A DNA stretch of 64,000 nucleotides, from the NCBI GenBank assembly GCA_900553685.1, contig USEI01000009.1, positions 1 to 64,000 of the forward strand. Reading direction: 5' to 3'. How positions within the stretch are numbered: position 1 is the first letter of the stretch; every line of letters begins with the position of its first letter. Source of the stretch: an uncultured Clostridium sp. (GTDB taxonomy: Bacteria > Bacillota > Clostridia > TANB77 > CAG-508). Made by a program: the position numbers and the translations under genes. Below the pieces are notes generated by a model. The model did not search any database, was not told the origin of the DNA, and worked only from the letters and a program-made list of their open reading frames with translations. Positions 47,639 through 56,861 of the stretch are shown piece by piece.

Positions 47639-49051
47639 TTACTTTACAATTTTATTTACATAAGTTTTAAATAAATCTCCTCTTTCTGCAAAATTTTTAA
47701 ACATATCAAAACTTGCACTTGCTGGAGAAAATAAGACTATATCTCCTTTTACTGCAATATCATTTGCTTGATTAACAGTTTGTAAAAGAGATTCGCATTT
47801 ATAAATTGGTAATTCTTTCTTTTCTTTTTTTAATTCTATATTTACTGCTTTTTCTATTTTGCTAGAGGTTTGACCAAGTAAAATTAAAGCTTTACAATTA
47901 TCTATAATTGGTTTTGCTAAAACACTATAATCTAAGTTTTTATCATATCCGCCAGCAATCAAAATTATATTTTTTAAAGAAAAAGCATTTAATCCTGCAA
48001 TTGTTCTTGTTGGACTAGAGCTTACTGAATCATTATACCATTTTATTCTATTTTTAGTTTCTTTTACTAATTCAAGTCTATGTTCAACACCTTTAAATTC
48101 AGTTAAGACCATATCTATTGATTCCTTTTTTACCAATTCCTTTGTTGCTATAATAGCACAACATGCATTTTCAAAATTATGAATTCCACGCAATTTCATA
48201 TTTCTAGTATCAAAAACATGTTTCCTTAACCCATTTTCACATACTTTTATCTTTCCATCATCAACAATATATCCATTAGAAATTTTATTCTTACTACTAA
48301 AAAATACTACTCTTCCTTTAGCTTCTTTTTCAAAATTTCTAGTAATTTCATTATCATAATTTAATATTAACAGACCATCCTTATCCTGATATTTAAAAAT
48401 ATTCTTTTTAGCTTCTACGTATTCTTCCATATCAGAATGAATATTTAAATGATTTGGAGTAATATTTGTTACAACAGATATTTTAGGACTTATTTTCATG
48501 TTCATTAATTGAAAACTACTTAATTCAAGTACGATTATATCTTCTGGTTGCATATCTTTTATTTTATCAAATAGGGGAATACCAATATTTCCACCTAAAT
48601 AACAGTTATATCCATCTTCTTTTAAAATTTCATAAATTAATGTAGTAGTTGTTGTTTTTCCATCACTTCCAGTAACGCCTATTACTAAACCAGGTGTAAG
48701 CTCTATAACCATTTCTATTTCGGTTGTAATTATTGCACCTCTTTTAGCTTCTTTTTCTAACTCTGGTACAGTAGGTAAACAACTTGGAGAACGAAATATT
48801 AAATCAAAACCAGTTAATTTTTTCAAATATTCTTTTCCAAAAGAAAAACTCATACCATAATTGATTATTTTATCCAATATTTTATTATCAATATCATCTA
48901 TTTCTTTTGAATCAAAAACTGTTACTATTGAACCTATATTATGAAGATAATCTATTAATGGAATATTGCTAACTCCTAACCCTATTACTGCTACATTTCT
49001 TCCTTTTAAATAATTATTAAATTCGATTAATTTTTCATTTATGTAACTCAT
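47639..49051 (-). CDS. murD: UDP-N-acetylmuramoyl-L-alanine:D-glutamate ligase
   Basis: MurD adds D-glutamate to UDP-MurNAc-L-Ala in peptidoglycan synthesis. The N-terminal Rossmann-like domain shows NVAVIGLGVSNIPLIDYL (residues 19-36). The ATP motif is GVTGSDGKTTTTTLIYEIL near 128-146. The central domain has NITPNHLNIHSDMEEYVEAK near 196-215. The third domain has WYNDSVSSSPTRTIAGL near 337-353, and the family end reads LLFSPASASFDMFKNFAERGD (about 440-460; key SPA.AS.D). AGGAGG precedes the ATG. It stands alone and not in the usual division cluster. Confidence 0.95.
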   Translation of the reverse strand: MSYINEKLIEFNNYLKGRNVAVIGLGVSNIPLIDYLHNIGSIVTVFDSKEIDDIDNKILDKIINYGMSFSFGKEYLKKLTGFDLIFRSPSCLPTVPELEKEAKRGAIITTEIEMVIELTPGLVIGVTGSDGKTTTTTLIYEILKEDGYNCYLGGNIGIPLFDKIKDMQPEDIIVLELSSFQLMNMKISPKISVVTNITPNHLNIHSDMEEYVEAKKNIFKYQDKDGLLILNYDNEITRNFEKEAKGRVVFFSSKNKISNGYIVDDGKIKVCENGLRKHVFDTRNMKLRGIHNFENACCAIIATKELVKKESIDMVLTEFKGVEHRLELVKETKNRIKWYNDSVSSSPTRTIAGLNAFSLKNIILIAGGYDKNLDYSVLAKPIIDNCKALILLGQTSSKIEKAVNIELKKEKKELPIYKCESLLQTVNQANDIAVKGDIVLFSPASASFDMFKNFAERGDLFKTYVNKIVK

Positions 49052-49404
49052 TTTACCTCCTTAAAGTCAAATTGAAATTTATCTAAGACCGAAATTTAAT
49101 TTTAAGATTATTCTTTTATTATTATCTACTATGTTTAAATATTTATTATAATTATTTATAGTTCTTATCAATTAATTTAATAAAAACATAAAAATTTGAT
49201 GTTAAATCTAATTAAAAAATATATAAATTTTCTTTCTTAAATATGTTTGAATTATATCAAATAATTTTAAATACTTCAATATTAGTAAATTTTTAAAGAA
49301 CGAAAAAATATTAGAATTTATGCAAAATATAATTTTTATTTTTTTGTATATTTTTAGTCTTTTTACAAATACTATTTTTGAATCAAAAGGAGGTGCTTTC
49401 TTAG
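49052..49404. other. Intergenic region upstream of murD and of a 21-codon gene
   Basis: No gene is seen here. The stretch is A+T-rich and contains a TATAAT at 49328-49333, though no good -35 partner was found. The last 20 bases hold an AAGGAGGTG ribosome binding site for the small plus-strand gene. The murD promoter must also lie here, but I could not define it. Confidence 0.4.
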
Positions 49405-49470
49405 ATGTCAAAGAAAAATAAATCAAAAGGTTCTAACAACAATGGTGACAATACAACATCAAATAATTAG
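49405..49470 (+). CDS. Very small Lys/Ser/Asn-rich peptide, 21 residues
   Basis: The predicted product is MSKKNKSKGSNNNGDNTTSNN, which is highly polar and without hydrophobic residues. Support comes from a near-perfect AAAGGAGGTG ribosome binding site 11 bases before the ATG and a bidirectional terminator 150 bases downstream. I recognise no family. The composition is reminiscent of small spore or intrinsically disordered peptides, but that is only a guess. No clear promoter was found. Confidence 0.4.
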   Translation: MSKKNKSKGSNNNGDNTTSNN

Positions 49471-49620
49471 TTTTAGATAGTATCTTTTTAAGCTATAAAA
49501 TATTTTAGTAGGTCTTATTTTTGTATAAAATTAATTTTTAATACTTAAATACTTTTTAAAATTTTTATATACTTAATGTATATAATTATAGTTTAGCTAG
49601 GTATTGTTTAAGAAAAAGAA

Positions 49621-49646
49621 AACAGCAAATTAATTTGCTGTTTTCT
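49621..49646. terminator. Bidirectional terminator next to uvrA
   Basis: AACAGCAAATT and AATTTGCTGTT form a 22-base perfect palindrome with A/T runs on both sides. It serves uvrA (minus) and possibly the small plus-strand gene. Confidence 0.88.
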
Positions 49647-49707
49647 TTTATTGTTTATAAATATTACTTATCACTTTTAATTATTTTTTATTATACTCAA
49701 ATTATTT

Positions 49708-52539
49708 TTAGTTGTTTTCTAAATATTTTTTTAAAAATTTTCCAGTATAAGATCTTTCATTTTTGCAGATTTGTTCTGGAGTTCCAATTGCAATTACTTC
49801 TCCGCCTCTATCTCCACCTTCTGGACCTAAATCTATAATATGATCTGCTGTTTTTATTAAATCCAAATTATGTTCTATAACTAATATAGTATTTCCTGCA
49901 TCAACTAGACGTTGAAGAATATCTACTAATCTATGAACATCAGCTATATGAAGGCCTGTTGTTGGTTCATCAAGTATATATAAAGTCTTTCCTGTTGCTC
50001 TTTTTGAAAGCTCTGTTGCAAGTTTTATTCTTTGTGCTTCTCCTCCAGATAAAGTTGTTGAAGGTTGACCAAGTTTTATATAACCAAGTCCTACATCGAG
50101 TAATGTTTGGATCTTCTGTTTAATTCTAGGTATATTACTAAAAAATTCCACAGCTTCTTCAACTGTCATATCTAAAATATCAGCAATACTTTTTCCTTTA
50201 TATTTTACTTCTAATGTTTCTCTGTTATATCTTTTTCCTTTACATATTTCACAAGGAACATATATGTCTGGTAAAAAATTCATTTCTATCTTTAAAACAC
50301 CATCACCTTGACATGCTTCACATCTACCACCTTCAACATTAAAACTAAATCTACCTTTCTGATATCCTCTCATTTTAGCTTCATTTGTTCCTGCAAAAAT
50401 ATCACGAATAATATCAAAAACACCTGTATATGTAGCTGGATTTGAACGTGGAGTTCTACCTATTGGAGATTGGTCTATATTAATTATTTTATCGATATTT
50501 TCTATACCTTTTATTTTTTCGCATTTTCCAGGTTTTTCAGTTGCTTTATTAATTTCTTTTGCCAAATGTTTATATAATACTTCATTAACAAGAGTAGATT
50601 TTCCTGAACCTGAAACTCCAGTAACGCAGTTGAATACTCCTAGTGGAATTTTTACTGTTACATCTTTTAAATTATTTTCACTAGCTTTAATGATTTCAAT
50701 AGATTTTCCATTAGATTTTCTTCTCTTTTTAGGTACAGCAATTTTTTCTTTTCCACTTAAATATCTACCAGTTACTGATTCATCTACTAATTTAATTTCA
50801 TCTGCAGTACCTTGTGCTATAATGTTACCACCATGAACACCTGCACCAGGTCCTATGTCTATTATTTGATCTGCAGCATACATTGTATCTTCATCATGTT
50901 CTACAACAATTAAAGTATTTCCTAAATCTCTTAATTTTTTTAATGTAGCTAAAAGTTTATCATTATCTCTTTGATGAAGGCCAATACTTGGTTCATCTAA
51001 TATATATAAAACTCCTGATAATCCTGAACCAATTTGAGTTGCAAGTCTGATACGCTGTGCTTCTCCACCTGATAAAGTTCCTGCACTTCTAGATAACGTA
51101 AGATATTCAAGCCCAACATCCATTAAAAATTGTAATCTAGAATTTATTTCTTTTAAAATAACATTAGCTATCATTTTATTTTGTTTAGTCAACTCTAAAT
51201 TGTTTAAATATTCTTTCATTTTATTAATTGGTAATTCCGTAATTTCATTTATATTTTTATCTCCAACTTTTACTGAAAGAACTTCTTTTTTCAATCTTGC
51301 ACCATTACAAGAATTACAAGGACAATTACTCATATAAAGTTCATAAAAGTTACGCATTCCCTCTGATTTTGTCTCTCTATATCTTCTATCTAAAGTTGGT
51401 ATTACACCTTCAAAACTTTGAGTAAATTTTCTTACACCAGCTGCTGAAGAATATTCAAAATCTATTTCTTCATCACCTGTACCATAAAGAATTTTATCCA
51501 AAAAATCTTTTGGTAATTTTTTTATAGGTTTATTCTTTATATCAACTCCATAATGTTTTCCAATGCTTTCAAAATACATTCTTGCCATTGTATCACCTTT
51601 TTTTAAGGTACTAGAACCAAAAGCTTTTACTCCATCATATAAAGTTTTAGATTTATCTGGTATAATTAAATCTGGATCTATTTTCATAAGATAACCAATT
51701 CCTGTACACTCTGGACAAGCTCCAAAAGGATTATTAAATGAAAACATTCGAGGAGATAATTCTTCAAAACTAATATTACAATCAGGACAAGCATAATTTC
51801 CACTATAAAGTTTTTCTCCTTGTCCTATTATATCTATTTTTACTAGGCTATTTGAATTTTTCATAGCTGTTTCAATAGATTCTGCAAGCCTATTTCTAAT
51901 CTCATCTTTTATTATTAGTCTATCTACTATAATATCTATATTATGTTTTTTATTTCTATCTAAATCAATATCGTCTGTTAATTCAATTACTTCTCCATCA
52001 ACTCTTGCTCTTACAAAACCTTCTTTTTGCATATCTGCTAAAAGTTTTGTAAATTCTCCTTTTTTTCCTCTAACAATAGGAGCTAAAACTTGTATTTTGG
52101 CTCCATTTTCTAAACTTAAAATAGAATCTACTATTTGATCAATTGTTTGTTTTTCAATTTTCTTACCACATTTAGGACAATATGGAACACCAATTCTAGC
52201 ATAAAGTAAACGTAAAAAATCATATATTTCTGTGACTGTTCCGACAGTTGAACGTGGATTTTTTGATGTAGTTTTTTGATCTATTGATATAGCAGGAGAT
52301 AATCCTTCTATACTTTCTACATCTGGCTTTTCCATTAATCCTAAAAATTGTCTTGCATAAGCAGATAAACTTTCAACATATCTTCTTTGTCCCTCAGCAT
52401 AAATAGTATCAAATGCAAGTGAAGACTTTCCAGATCCTGAAAGGCCTGTTACAACTACCATTTTATTTTTTGGTATTTCAACATTTATATTTTTTAAATT
52501 ATGTTCTTTAGCTCCTTTAATAATTATTTTGTCATTCAT
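49708..52539 (-). CDS. uvrA: Excinuclease ABC subunit A
   Basis: UvrA is the damage-recognition ATPase of nucleotide excision repair. It carries two ABC ATPase modules: the first Walker A is [21 protein letters not shown] near residues 31-51, and the second is [16 protein letters not shown] near 630. Signature motifs are [16 protein letters not shown] and [16 protein letters not shown]. Zinc-finger cysteines appear as CPKCGKK, CPDCN...CPEC, CNSC and CEAC...CEICKGKRY. The 943-residue length is standard. uvrB lies 4.3 kb upstream in the same orientation; accessory genes lie between them. Confidence 0.97.
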   Translation of the reverse strand: MNDKIIIKGAKEHNLKNINVEIPKNKMVVVTGLSGSGKSSLAFDTIYAEGQRRYVESLSAYARQFLGLMEKPDVESIEGLSPAISIDQKTTSKNPRSTVGTVTEIYDFLRLLYARIGVPYCPKCGKKIEKQTIDQIVDSILSLENGAKIQVLAPIVRGKKGEFTKLLADMQKEGFVRARVDGEVIELTDDIDLDRNKKHNIDIIVDRLIIKDEIRNRLAESIETAMKNSNSLVKIDIIGQGEKLYSGNYACPDCNISFEELSPRMFSFNNPFGACPECTGIGYLMKIDPDLIIPDKSKTLYDGVKAFGSSTLKKGDTMARMYFESIGKHYGVDIKNKPIKKLPKDFLDKILYGTGDEEIDFEYSSAAGVRKFTQSFEGVIPTLDRRYRETKSEGMRNFYELYMSNCPCNSCNGARLKKEVLSVKVGDKNINEITELPINKMKEYLNNLELTKQNKMIANVILKEINSRLQFLMDVGLEYLTLSRSAGTLSGGEAQRIRLATQIGSGLSGVLYILDEPSIGLHQRDNDKLLATLKKLRDLGNTLIVVEHDEDTMYAADQIIDIGPGAGVHGGNIIAQGTADEIKLVDESVTGRYLSGKEKIAVPKKRRKSNGKSIEIIKASENNLKDVTVKIPLGVFNCVTGVSGSGKSTLVNEVLYKHLAKEINKATEKPGKCEKIKGIENIDKIINIDQSPIGRTPRSNPATYTGVFDIIRDIFAGTNEAKMRGYQKGRFSFNVEGGRCEACQGDGVLKIEMNFLPDIYVPCEICKGKRYNRETLEVKYKGKSIADILDMTVEEAVEFFSNIPRIKQKIQTLLDVGLGYIKLGQPSTTLSGGEAQRIKLATELSKRATGKTLYILDEPTTGLHIADVHRLVDILQRLVDAGNTILVIEHNLDLIKTADHIIDLGPEGGDRGGEVIAIGTPEQICKNERSYTGKFLKKYLENN

Positions 52540-52628
52540 TTCTTACCCCTTTAAATATTATTTATTATTTACCTAAGTTTATGGTATAAAATTATTTATT
52601 TTTTTAAAAACGTTATAATTATATCATA

Positions 52629-52642
52629 AAAACAAAAGTTTG
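52629..52642. promoter_or_regulatory. Weak LexA-like site upstream of uvrA
   Basis: On the minus strand CAAACTTTTGTTTT has two mismatches to CGAAC-N4-GTTYG. It lies about 90 bases upstream of the uvrA start beside a TATAAT-like -10. Control of uvrA by the SOS response would fit, but the site is poor. Confidence 0.3.
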
Positions 52643-52709
52643 TATATAGTTTAAAAAGATATTTTAATATTTTATTTTTCTACTTAATTTGACATTTTCC
52701 TTGTAAATG

Positions 52710-52738
52710 TTTACTTTTAAGCATTTTTGTGATATAAT
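52710..52738 (+). promoter_or_regulatory. SigA-type promoter of the PurC-like gene
   Basis: TTTACT (52710-52715) and TATAAT (52733-52738) are separated by 17 bases, 98 bases before the start codon. Confidence 0.65.
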
Positions 52739-52752
52739 ATTATAGTAATATG

Positions 52753-52805
52753 CCCATTTATATAGTTTTGGAATTCATTATATTAAAGAGTTCCAAAAAA
52801 TTGGG
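52753..52805 (+). promoter_or_regulatory. Structured 5' leader of the PurC-like gene
   Basis: TTTTGGAA (52766-52773) pairs with TTCCAAAA (52791-52798), and an outer CCCA (52753-52756) can pair with TGGG (52802-52805), just upstream of the ribosome binding site. No known riboswitch core was recognised. Confidence 0.4.
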
Positions 52806-52836
52806 TAAATAACAACAAGAAAGAGAGGAAAACATT

Positions 52837-53850
52837 ATGAAAAAACTTGCAAGTATGGAGGTACGGAGGTGTGTAGTGGATCCTGATCTGATGTTTATAA
52901 TCAATTCAGGTCGAGCCTGCTATAACGACCAACTTCTCCAGCAAAAAATCATGTATAAGGGGCTTATTCAAACTCAAACCACAATTTATTGGATGCAAAT
53001 GCTGGCTGATGAAGAAATCGTCGGAAATTACATCCAGACAACAAATGCACGGAAACTAATTGAATACGGATTTAGAGACGAATCGGCAATTGGAGCTGTT
53101 ATTGCAACTAAAAGTTGTATACCCCTCCCGTTAGACTGCATAATTCGTGGCTACTATGTTCCAAAATCCAACTGGTGGAAAAATCACAAAACAACCGATC
53201 TTTCCAAAGGATTACAGCCTTATCAGCAACTTTCCGAACCCATATATACACCCTTCTCTACAAAAGATGGAGTGTATGTAACATTTGAGGAAACTGTCAA
53301 AATACTCAAAGATTTCCTTGAAAATGTTTTTGTTTTGGAAGAAGGCTCTAATTCCGAAGAAATTGCGGCTGCTCTTGCAACTGAAGTGAAAGAAAAGACC
53401 ATAAGTGCATATACATTTGCACATAATTACGCAATTCAAAAGGATATCATAATTGCAGACGCAAATTTAACTTTTGGTCTACTTCAACACTCAGCCCCGG
53501 AGCTGGTACTTATTGGCAACACCTTTACCCCTGATTCCAGTCGTATCTGGGATGCAAAAAATTATAAGCTCGGAGAAGAGCAGTATAGTATGGGAGATTA
53601 TAATTTAAGGAAGTATCTTTCGACTTCTCCTGAAACTATACATACCATTCCGGAACGCATCTTAAAGAATGTTTCGGAGTCCTATATCGATGTATTTCAG
53701 AGACTTTTTGACGAAAATGTCATTAGGATATCTGAAAATTGTCTGTGGAGTTGGAAAAAAGCTCTTGAATCAATTGAAGATGAAGCCTCACATAGGAAAT
53801 TTCTCAAGGAAATTCAGAGCTATTATGAAAGCCAAACTCCCGACAAATGA
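52837..53850 (+). CDS. PurC-like (SAICAR synthetase fold) protein with altered active site, horizontally acquired
   Basis: SAICAR synthetase joins aspartate to CAIR in purine synthesis. This 337-residue protein shares its framework: PLDCIIRGYYVPKS near residues 98-111 (family VVRN.AAGS, keeping the Arg and Ser), YTPFSTKDG near 141, IIADANLTFG near 205-214 and FTPDSSRIWD near 228-237. It lacks the N-terminal GKxKxxY phosphate loop (here MEVRRCVVD), and the Lys of the DxKxEFG motif is Asn. It is about 100 residues longer than bacterial PurC. I infer a changed substrate or lost activity. Base composition is clearly richer in G+C than the neighbours (24 of 60 in 53041-53100, against 11 of 60 in 54061-54120), so transfer is likely. 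No other purine gene is near. Confidence 0.72.
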   Translation: MKKLASMEVRRCVVDPDLMFIINSGRACYNDQLLQQKIMYKGLIQTQTTIYWMQMLADEEIVGNYIQTTNARKLIEYGFRDESAIGAVIATKSCIPLPLDCIIRGYYVPKSNWWKNHKTTDLSKGLQPYQQLSEPIYTPFSTKDGVYVTFEETVKILKDFLENVFVLEEGSNSEEIAAALATEVKEKTISAYTFAHNYAIQKDIIIADANLTFGLLQHSAPELVLIGNTFTPDSSRIWDAKNYKLGEEQYSMGDYNLRKYLSTSPETIHTIPERILKNVSESYIDVFQRLFDENVIRISENCLWSWKKALESIEDEASHRKFLKEIQSYYESQTPDK

Positions 53851-53926
53851 AAGGGACTTCCAATGATTCACTTTAGATGCACTACCGTAGCTTGTAAGTA
53901 CTGGGCAACATTCTGGGTTTACCCAA

Positions 53927-53966
53927 AAATGGTGACCTGTTTACAGGTCACCATTTCATTTTTTAT
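53927..53966. terminator. Strong terminator between the PurC-like gene and the kinase operon
   Basis: AAATGGTGACCTGT and ACAGGTCACCATTT form a 14-bp perfect stem with a 2-base loop and a T-run on the plus strand. The convergent kinase operon ends right beside it (53967), so it may serve both. Confidence 0.92.
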
Positions 53967-55124
53967 TTATTTACTTGGTTCTTCAGCATATCCAATTTTA
54001 TTATGTGGAGCCAACGTCCTTTTAAAATATACAAAATCTTCTTTTTTATCTTGTCTTTTTCTAAAATCTATTTTGTATATATCACCTTGTTTATTTCTTA
54101 GATTTTTATTTTTTTCTACTAATTCTTTTGCAAAATCATATCTATCTTTATACATCGAACTTCCAAACTCAATATAACATTTAGGTAATCCATCACAAGA
54201 TTTCAAAAATTCATTTACTTTTTCTGGTGTATTTTTGCTTAAATGTCTTTCTAAAATATTTGTAACTTCTTCAGGATATCTATGTATTAAATAATCTAAA
54301 ACATCTTTATAATCAGAAAATTTATTTTTTTCTCCTGGAACACGCATTCTTGAAAATAATATCTTCTCATATTCTTCACTAGGATTTTTACTTTTCAAAA
54401 TAGATTCTATTGTATATTGATTTTCATATAAGCCTAAAACTCTTTCATTATCATATAAAGGATATAATTCTATATCTACTCTACCATTATTATGTTTTTG
54501 AATCATAGACCAGTTATCATTGTGTCTATCATTGTTACCATACAAACAATCATAAACTATCATATCTAAAGCTTGCAATTTATTATGCTTAACTCTATTT
54601 TCTATATAATCTTTTGGCAAGATATTTTTAGTTTGAATATTAGAAGCTTGTTGCTCTTTATAAAAATCTTTTGTTCTTAACTCGATAGACTCTAAAAATA
54701 ATTCTATGTCATCTTCTGAGTTATATTTTCTTATTAAGTCTGGATATTTATCTAAAATAACACTACCTGCTTCTAAAATATCATCTTTACCTAATAATGA
54801 ATAAATAATACACCCTTTTTTTTCTACAGGAGTTCCATTATTCATTTCTTTATGTATATGAGGATAATATCTAGATAAAATTGCAAGTTCTGCAGGGCAA
54901 GAAGAAATGTTGCAATTTCTTGCTAATAAATAACCAATAAATTCCCCATAGTGATTTGCACAAAAAACTTTTCTATCTCCAAATTCAAATCTTTTTGGTT
55001 TAAACAAACCAGTTGCTATATGATTAATATCTGAATAATCTGTATACCATCTTTTACCTTTTAACATACCTATTCTTTCAAATGCACCTGGTTTAAAAGA
55101 ATCAATGTTTCTAAATTTATACAT
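53967..55124 (-). CDS. HipA-like serine/threonine kinase B
   Basis: The protein has 385 residues of the HipA/PI4K-like kinase fold. It has an ATP-binding Lys in GLFKPKR (K42), a conserved HYGEF segment (Glu61), the catalytic loop GNNDRHNDNWS (D199, N204) and a metal-binding PLYDNE (D225). It lacks the usual HipA N-terminal subdomain 1. It is the third gene of a compact operon, one base after a small HipS-like gene, and is related to kinase A two genes upstream, with which it shares HYGE, DRHxxN and PL(Y/F)DNE(R/Q)VLGL. Characterised HipA kinases phosphorylate aminoacyl-tRNA synthetases. Here the target is unknown; a toxin or defence role is an inference. The C-terminus (about 330-385) is Lys/Arg-rich. 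Confidence 0.78.
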   Translation of the reverse strand: MYKFRNIDSFKPGAFERIGMLKGKRWYTDYSDINHIATGLFKPKRFEFGDRKVFCANHYGEFIGYLLARNCNISSCPAELAILSRYYPHIHKEMNNGTPVEKKGCIIYSLLGKDDILEAGSVILDKYPDLIRKYNSEDDIELFLESIELRTKDFYKEQQASNIQTKNILPKDYIENRVKHNKLQALDMIVYDCLYGNNDRHNDNWSMIQKHNNGRVDIELYPLYDNERVLGLYENQYTIESILKSKNPSEEYEKILFSRMRVPGEKNKFSDYKDVLDYLIHRYPEEVTNILERHLSKNTPEKVNEFLKSCDGLPKCYIEFGSSMYKDRYDFAKELVEKNKNLRNKQGDIYKIDFRKRQDKKEDFVYFKRTLAPHNKIGYAEEPSK

Positions 55125-55125
55125 T

Positions 55126-55497
55126 TTATTTCTCCTCTTCTACTACAAATTTATCTGTAAGTAAAATTCCTTTAGTTCTTCTTAAATATTCGAATTCGTC
55201 ATATTCTTCCATATCTAAGTCTTTTAGTAGCTCATCTAATTCTTCTTTAGAATATTTTTCTATTTTAGGCAATCTAATTTTAAATATAGCAAAAATTTTA
55301 TCACTTTCATATATTTTATCTAAGTCCGAAAAAGGTAATATGGCACTTGAATATATTCCATCTTTAATAGCCTTTTCAATATGGGCTCTACTTGATTTAA
55401 AATAATATTTTCCTTTTTCCTTATCTCTAAATAAAGCGCCAATCAAATATTTTTTATTAGTTTTATAATCAAACCATTTTAAATATAAATATTCCAT
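55126..55497 (-). CDS. Small protein resembling HipA N-subdomain 1 / HipS
   Basis: The 123-residue product begins MEYLYLKWFDYKTNKKYLIGALF, continues YYFKSSRAHIEKAIKDG, and then has ILPFSDLDKIYESDKIFAIFKIRLP. A strand-rich pattern of this kind, with a G.L turn, an aromatic YYF strand and a late acidic tail, resembles the N-terminal subdomain 1 of HipA. In three-part HipBST systems that subdomain is a separate antitoxin, HipS. The similarity is from pattern memory and is moderate. It lies 13 bases after kinase A and one base before kinase B, so it should be made in step with both. Confidence 0.55.
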   Translation of the reverse strand: MEYLYLKWFDYKTNKKYLIGALFRDKEKGKYYFKSSRAHIEKAIKDGIYSSAILPFSDLDKIYESDKIFAIFKIRLPKIEKYSKEELDELLKDLDMEEYDEFEYLRRTKGILLTDKFVVEEEK

Positions 55498-55510
55498 ATA
55501 TTAACTCCTT

Positions 55511-56668
55511 TTATAATTCTGGACCGCTACCTGTAGTTTCATTTTTTTCTTTTAATTCTTCTTTTCTATTTTTTTCAAATTCTGTAACTATCTCTTTCAT
55601 TTCTTTTTCCCTAGTTTTAAAAATCTTTTTTGCTAAAGCTTTATGTGATTCAGAAAGACCTGGACAAACCTCTAAAACTTCTTCTAAATCACTATATGTA
55701 AATCTTCCGATATCTTCTAGAGAATCTTTTGTTTCATCATAATAATGCTCTAATAAATATTTAAATGTTTTACTAAAATGAGCATGTTGTGGAGTACCAG
55801 GAAATCCTATATATGAAGTCAAATCGTTATTCATTAATTTATTAAAGAATATATCTTCTTGGGCAGCTCCTTCAGCTCCTTTTTTATTATATTGTAATCC
55901 AAGCACTTGTTCATTATCAAATAGTGGATAAAATTCAATGTCGCCTTTATCTACCGAAACTTTTAAACCAAAATTTCCATCATGTCTATCTCTATTTGCA
56001 AATTTTAAATCAAAAATCATCATATCAAAAAAGTCCTTTTTTATTTGAGGAAATTGATCTTCTTTGCCATTTTTTCTACAATATTCTTCAAGAACTTTTA
56101 ATATTACTTCTACATTATTAATATTAGCATTACTTCTGGGATCTGCACTACCAAGTAGAGCTTGATATTTTTTAGGGTACGTAAGTCTATAATCATCAAC
56201 TATAGTGCTATATTCTCTAAACATTTCTCCTTTAAGCTCATCATAGGCAGGATAACTTAAGCTACCTTCAACAGTTTTGGGTTTATTATTGAAAGGAAAA
56301 ATTATCTCAACTTCTCCTAAATCTGTTTTACAAACTTTTTTTCCCAATTGTTTTAATATTAAAAATGATATATATTCTCCATAATGACCGGCATGTTCGT
56401 TTTTGTTAATTAATTTTGTTGAATAACCAGCTTTGGACTTAAAAAAAGCTGTTATTACATTACCATGAAGAGTTTTAGTTTTTAAATCACAATGTACTTT
56501 TCCATCTGCTAAATCATAATCTTTATTATATAAAATTCTACCTGATGAATGTACATAAGTACGTCTTGAAATATAAAATCCACTTTTTCTATCAAATTTT
56601 TTAAATACTCCTAATTGTTCATTTACCTCATCACTTACTTCATCTAAAGATTTTATTTTTTTATTCAT
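55511..56668 (-). CDS. HipA-like serine/threonine kinase A
   Basis: This is the first gene of the operon, 385 residues, of the same fold as kinase B. Predicted functional residues are K77 in AFFKSK, E98 in GHYGEYISFL, the catalytic loop ANRDRHDGNFGL (D227, N232) and PLFDNEQ (D251). The extra N-terminal 60 residues are rich in charged residues. Between about 130 and 210 it has a region unlike kinase B. All residues needed for phosphotransfer seem present, so both kinases may be active. TAAGGAG precedes the ATG, and a promoter and inverted repeat lie upstream. No HipB-type repressor gene is adjacent, unlike in classical hipBA. Confidence 0.78.
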   Translation of the reverse strand: MNKKIKSLDEVSDEVNEQLGVFKKFDRKSGFYISRRTYVHSSGRILYNKDYDLADGKVHCDLKTKTLHGNVITAFFKSKAGYSTKLINKNEHAGHYGEYISFLILKQLGKKVCKTDLGEVEIIFPFNNKPKTVEGSLSYPAYDELKGEMFREYSTIVDDYRLTYPKKYQALLGSADPRSNANINNVEVILKVLEEYCRKNGKEDQFPQIKKDFFDMMIFDLKFANRDRHDGNFGLKVSVDKGDIEFYPLFDNEQVLGLQYNKKGAEGAAQEDIFFNKLMNNDLTSYIGFPGTPQHAHFSKTFKYLLEHYYDETKDSLEDIGRFTYSDLEEVLEVCPGLSESHKALAKKIFKTREKEMKEIVTEFEKNRKEELKEKNETTGSGPEL

Positions 56669-56697
56669 ATTTACTCCTTAAATTTTATAACAGATAT

Positions 56698-56758
56698 ATT
56701 TTACCATATTTTTACATAAAAATCAAGATTATGTATACTAAAATCATACTTACATAAT
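56698..56758 (-). promoter_or_regulatory. Promoter and inverted repeat of the HipA-like kinase operon
   Basis: On the minus strand TTGATT (56726-56721), 17 bases, TAAAAT (56703-56698). Immediately upstream, ATTATGTA and TACATAAT (56728-56735, 56751-56758) form an 8-bp inverted repeat with centres about two helical turns apart, a possible regulator site. Confidence 0.6.
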
Positions 56759-56759
56759 A

Positions 56760-56787
56760 AAAGGAATCGCTCTATTTGGATTCCTTT
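56760..56787 (-). terminator. Terminator after uvrB
   Basis: AAAGGAATC and GATTCCTTT form a 9-bp stem with a 10-base loop, 75 bases beyond the uvrB stop. The T-run on the minus strand is short (TTTTATTATG). Confidence 0.6.
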
Positions 56788-56861
56788 ATAATAATATATT
56801 ATTTAATTAATACATATTTATATATTGAATGTTAAAATTATTAGGTATATCAAAAACGAAT

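Noticed and set aside
54061..54177. Plus-strand reading frame across the end of the kinase operon (from 53863).
   Set aside because: It runs antisense through the well-supported kinase B gene and has no ribosome binding site or recognisable domain.
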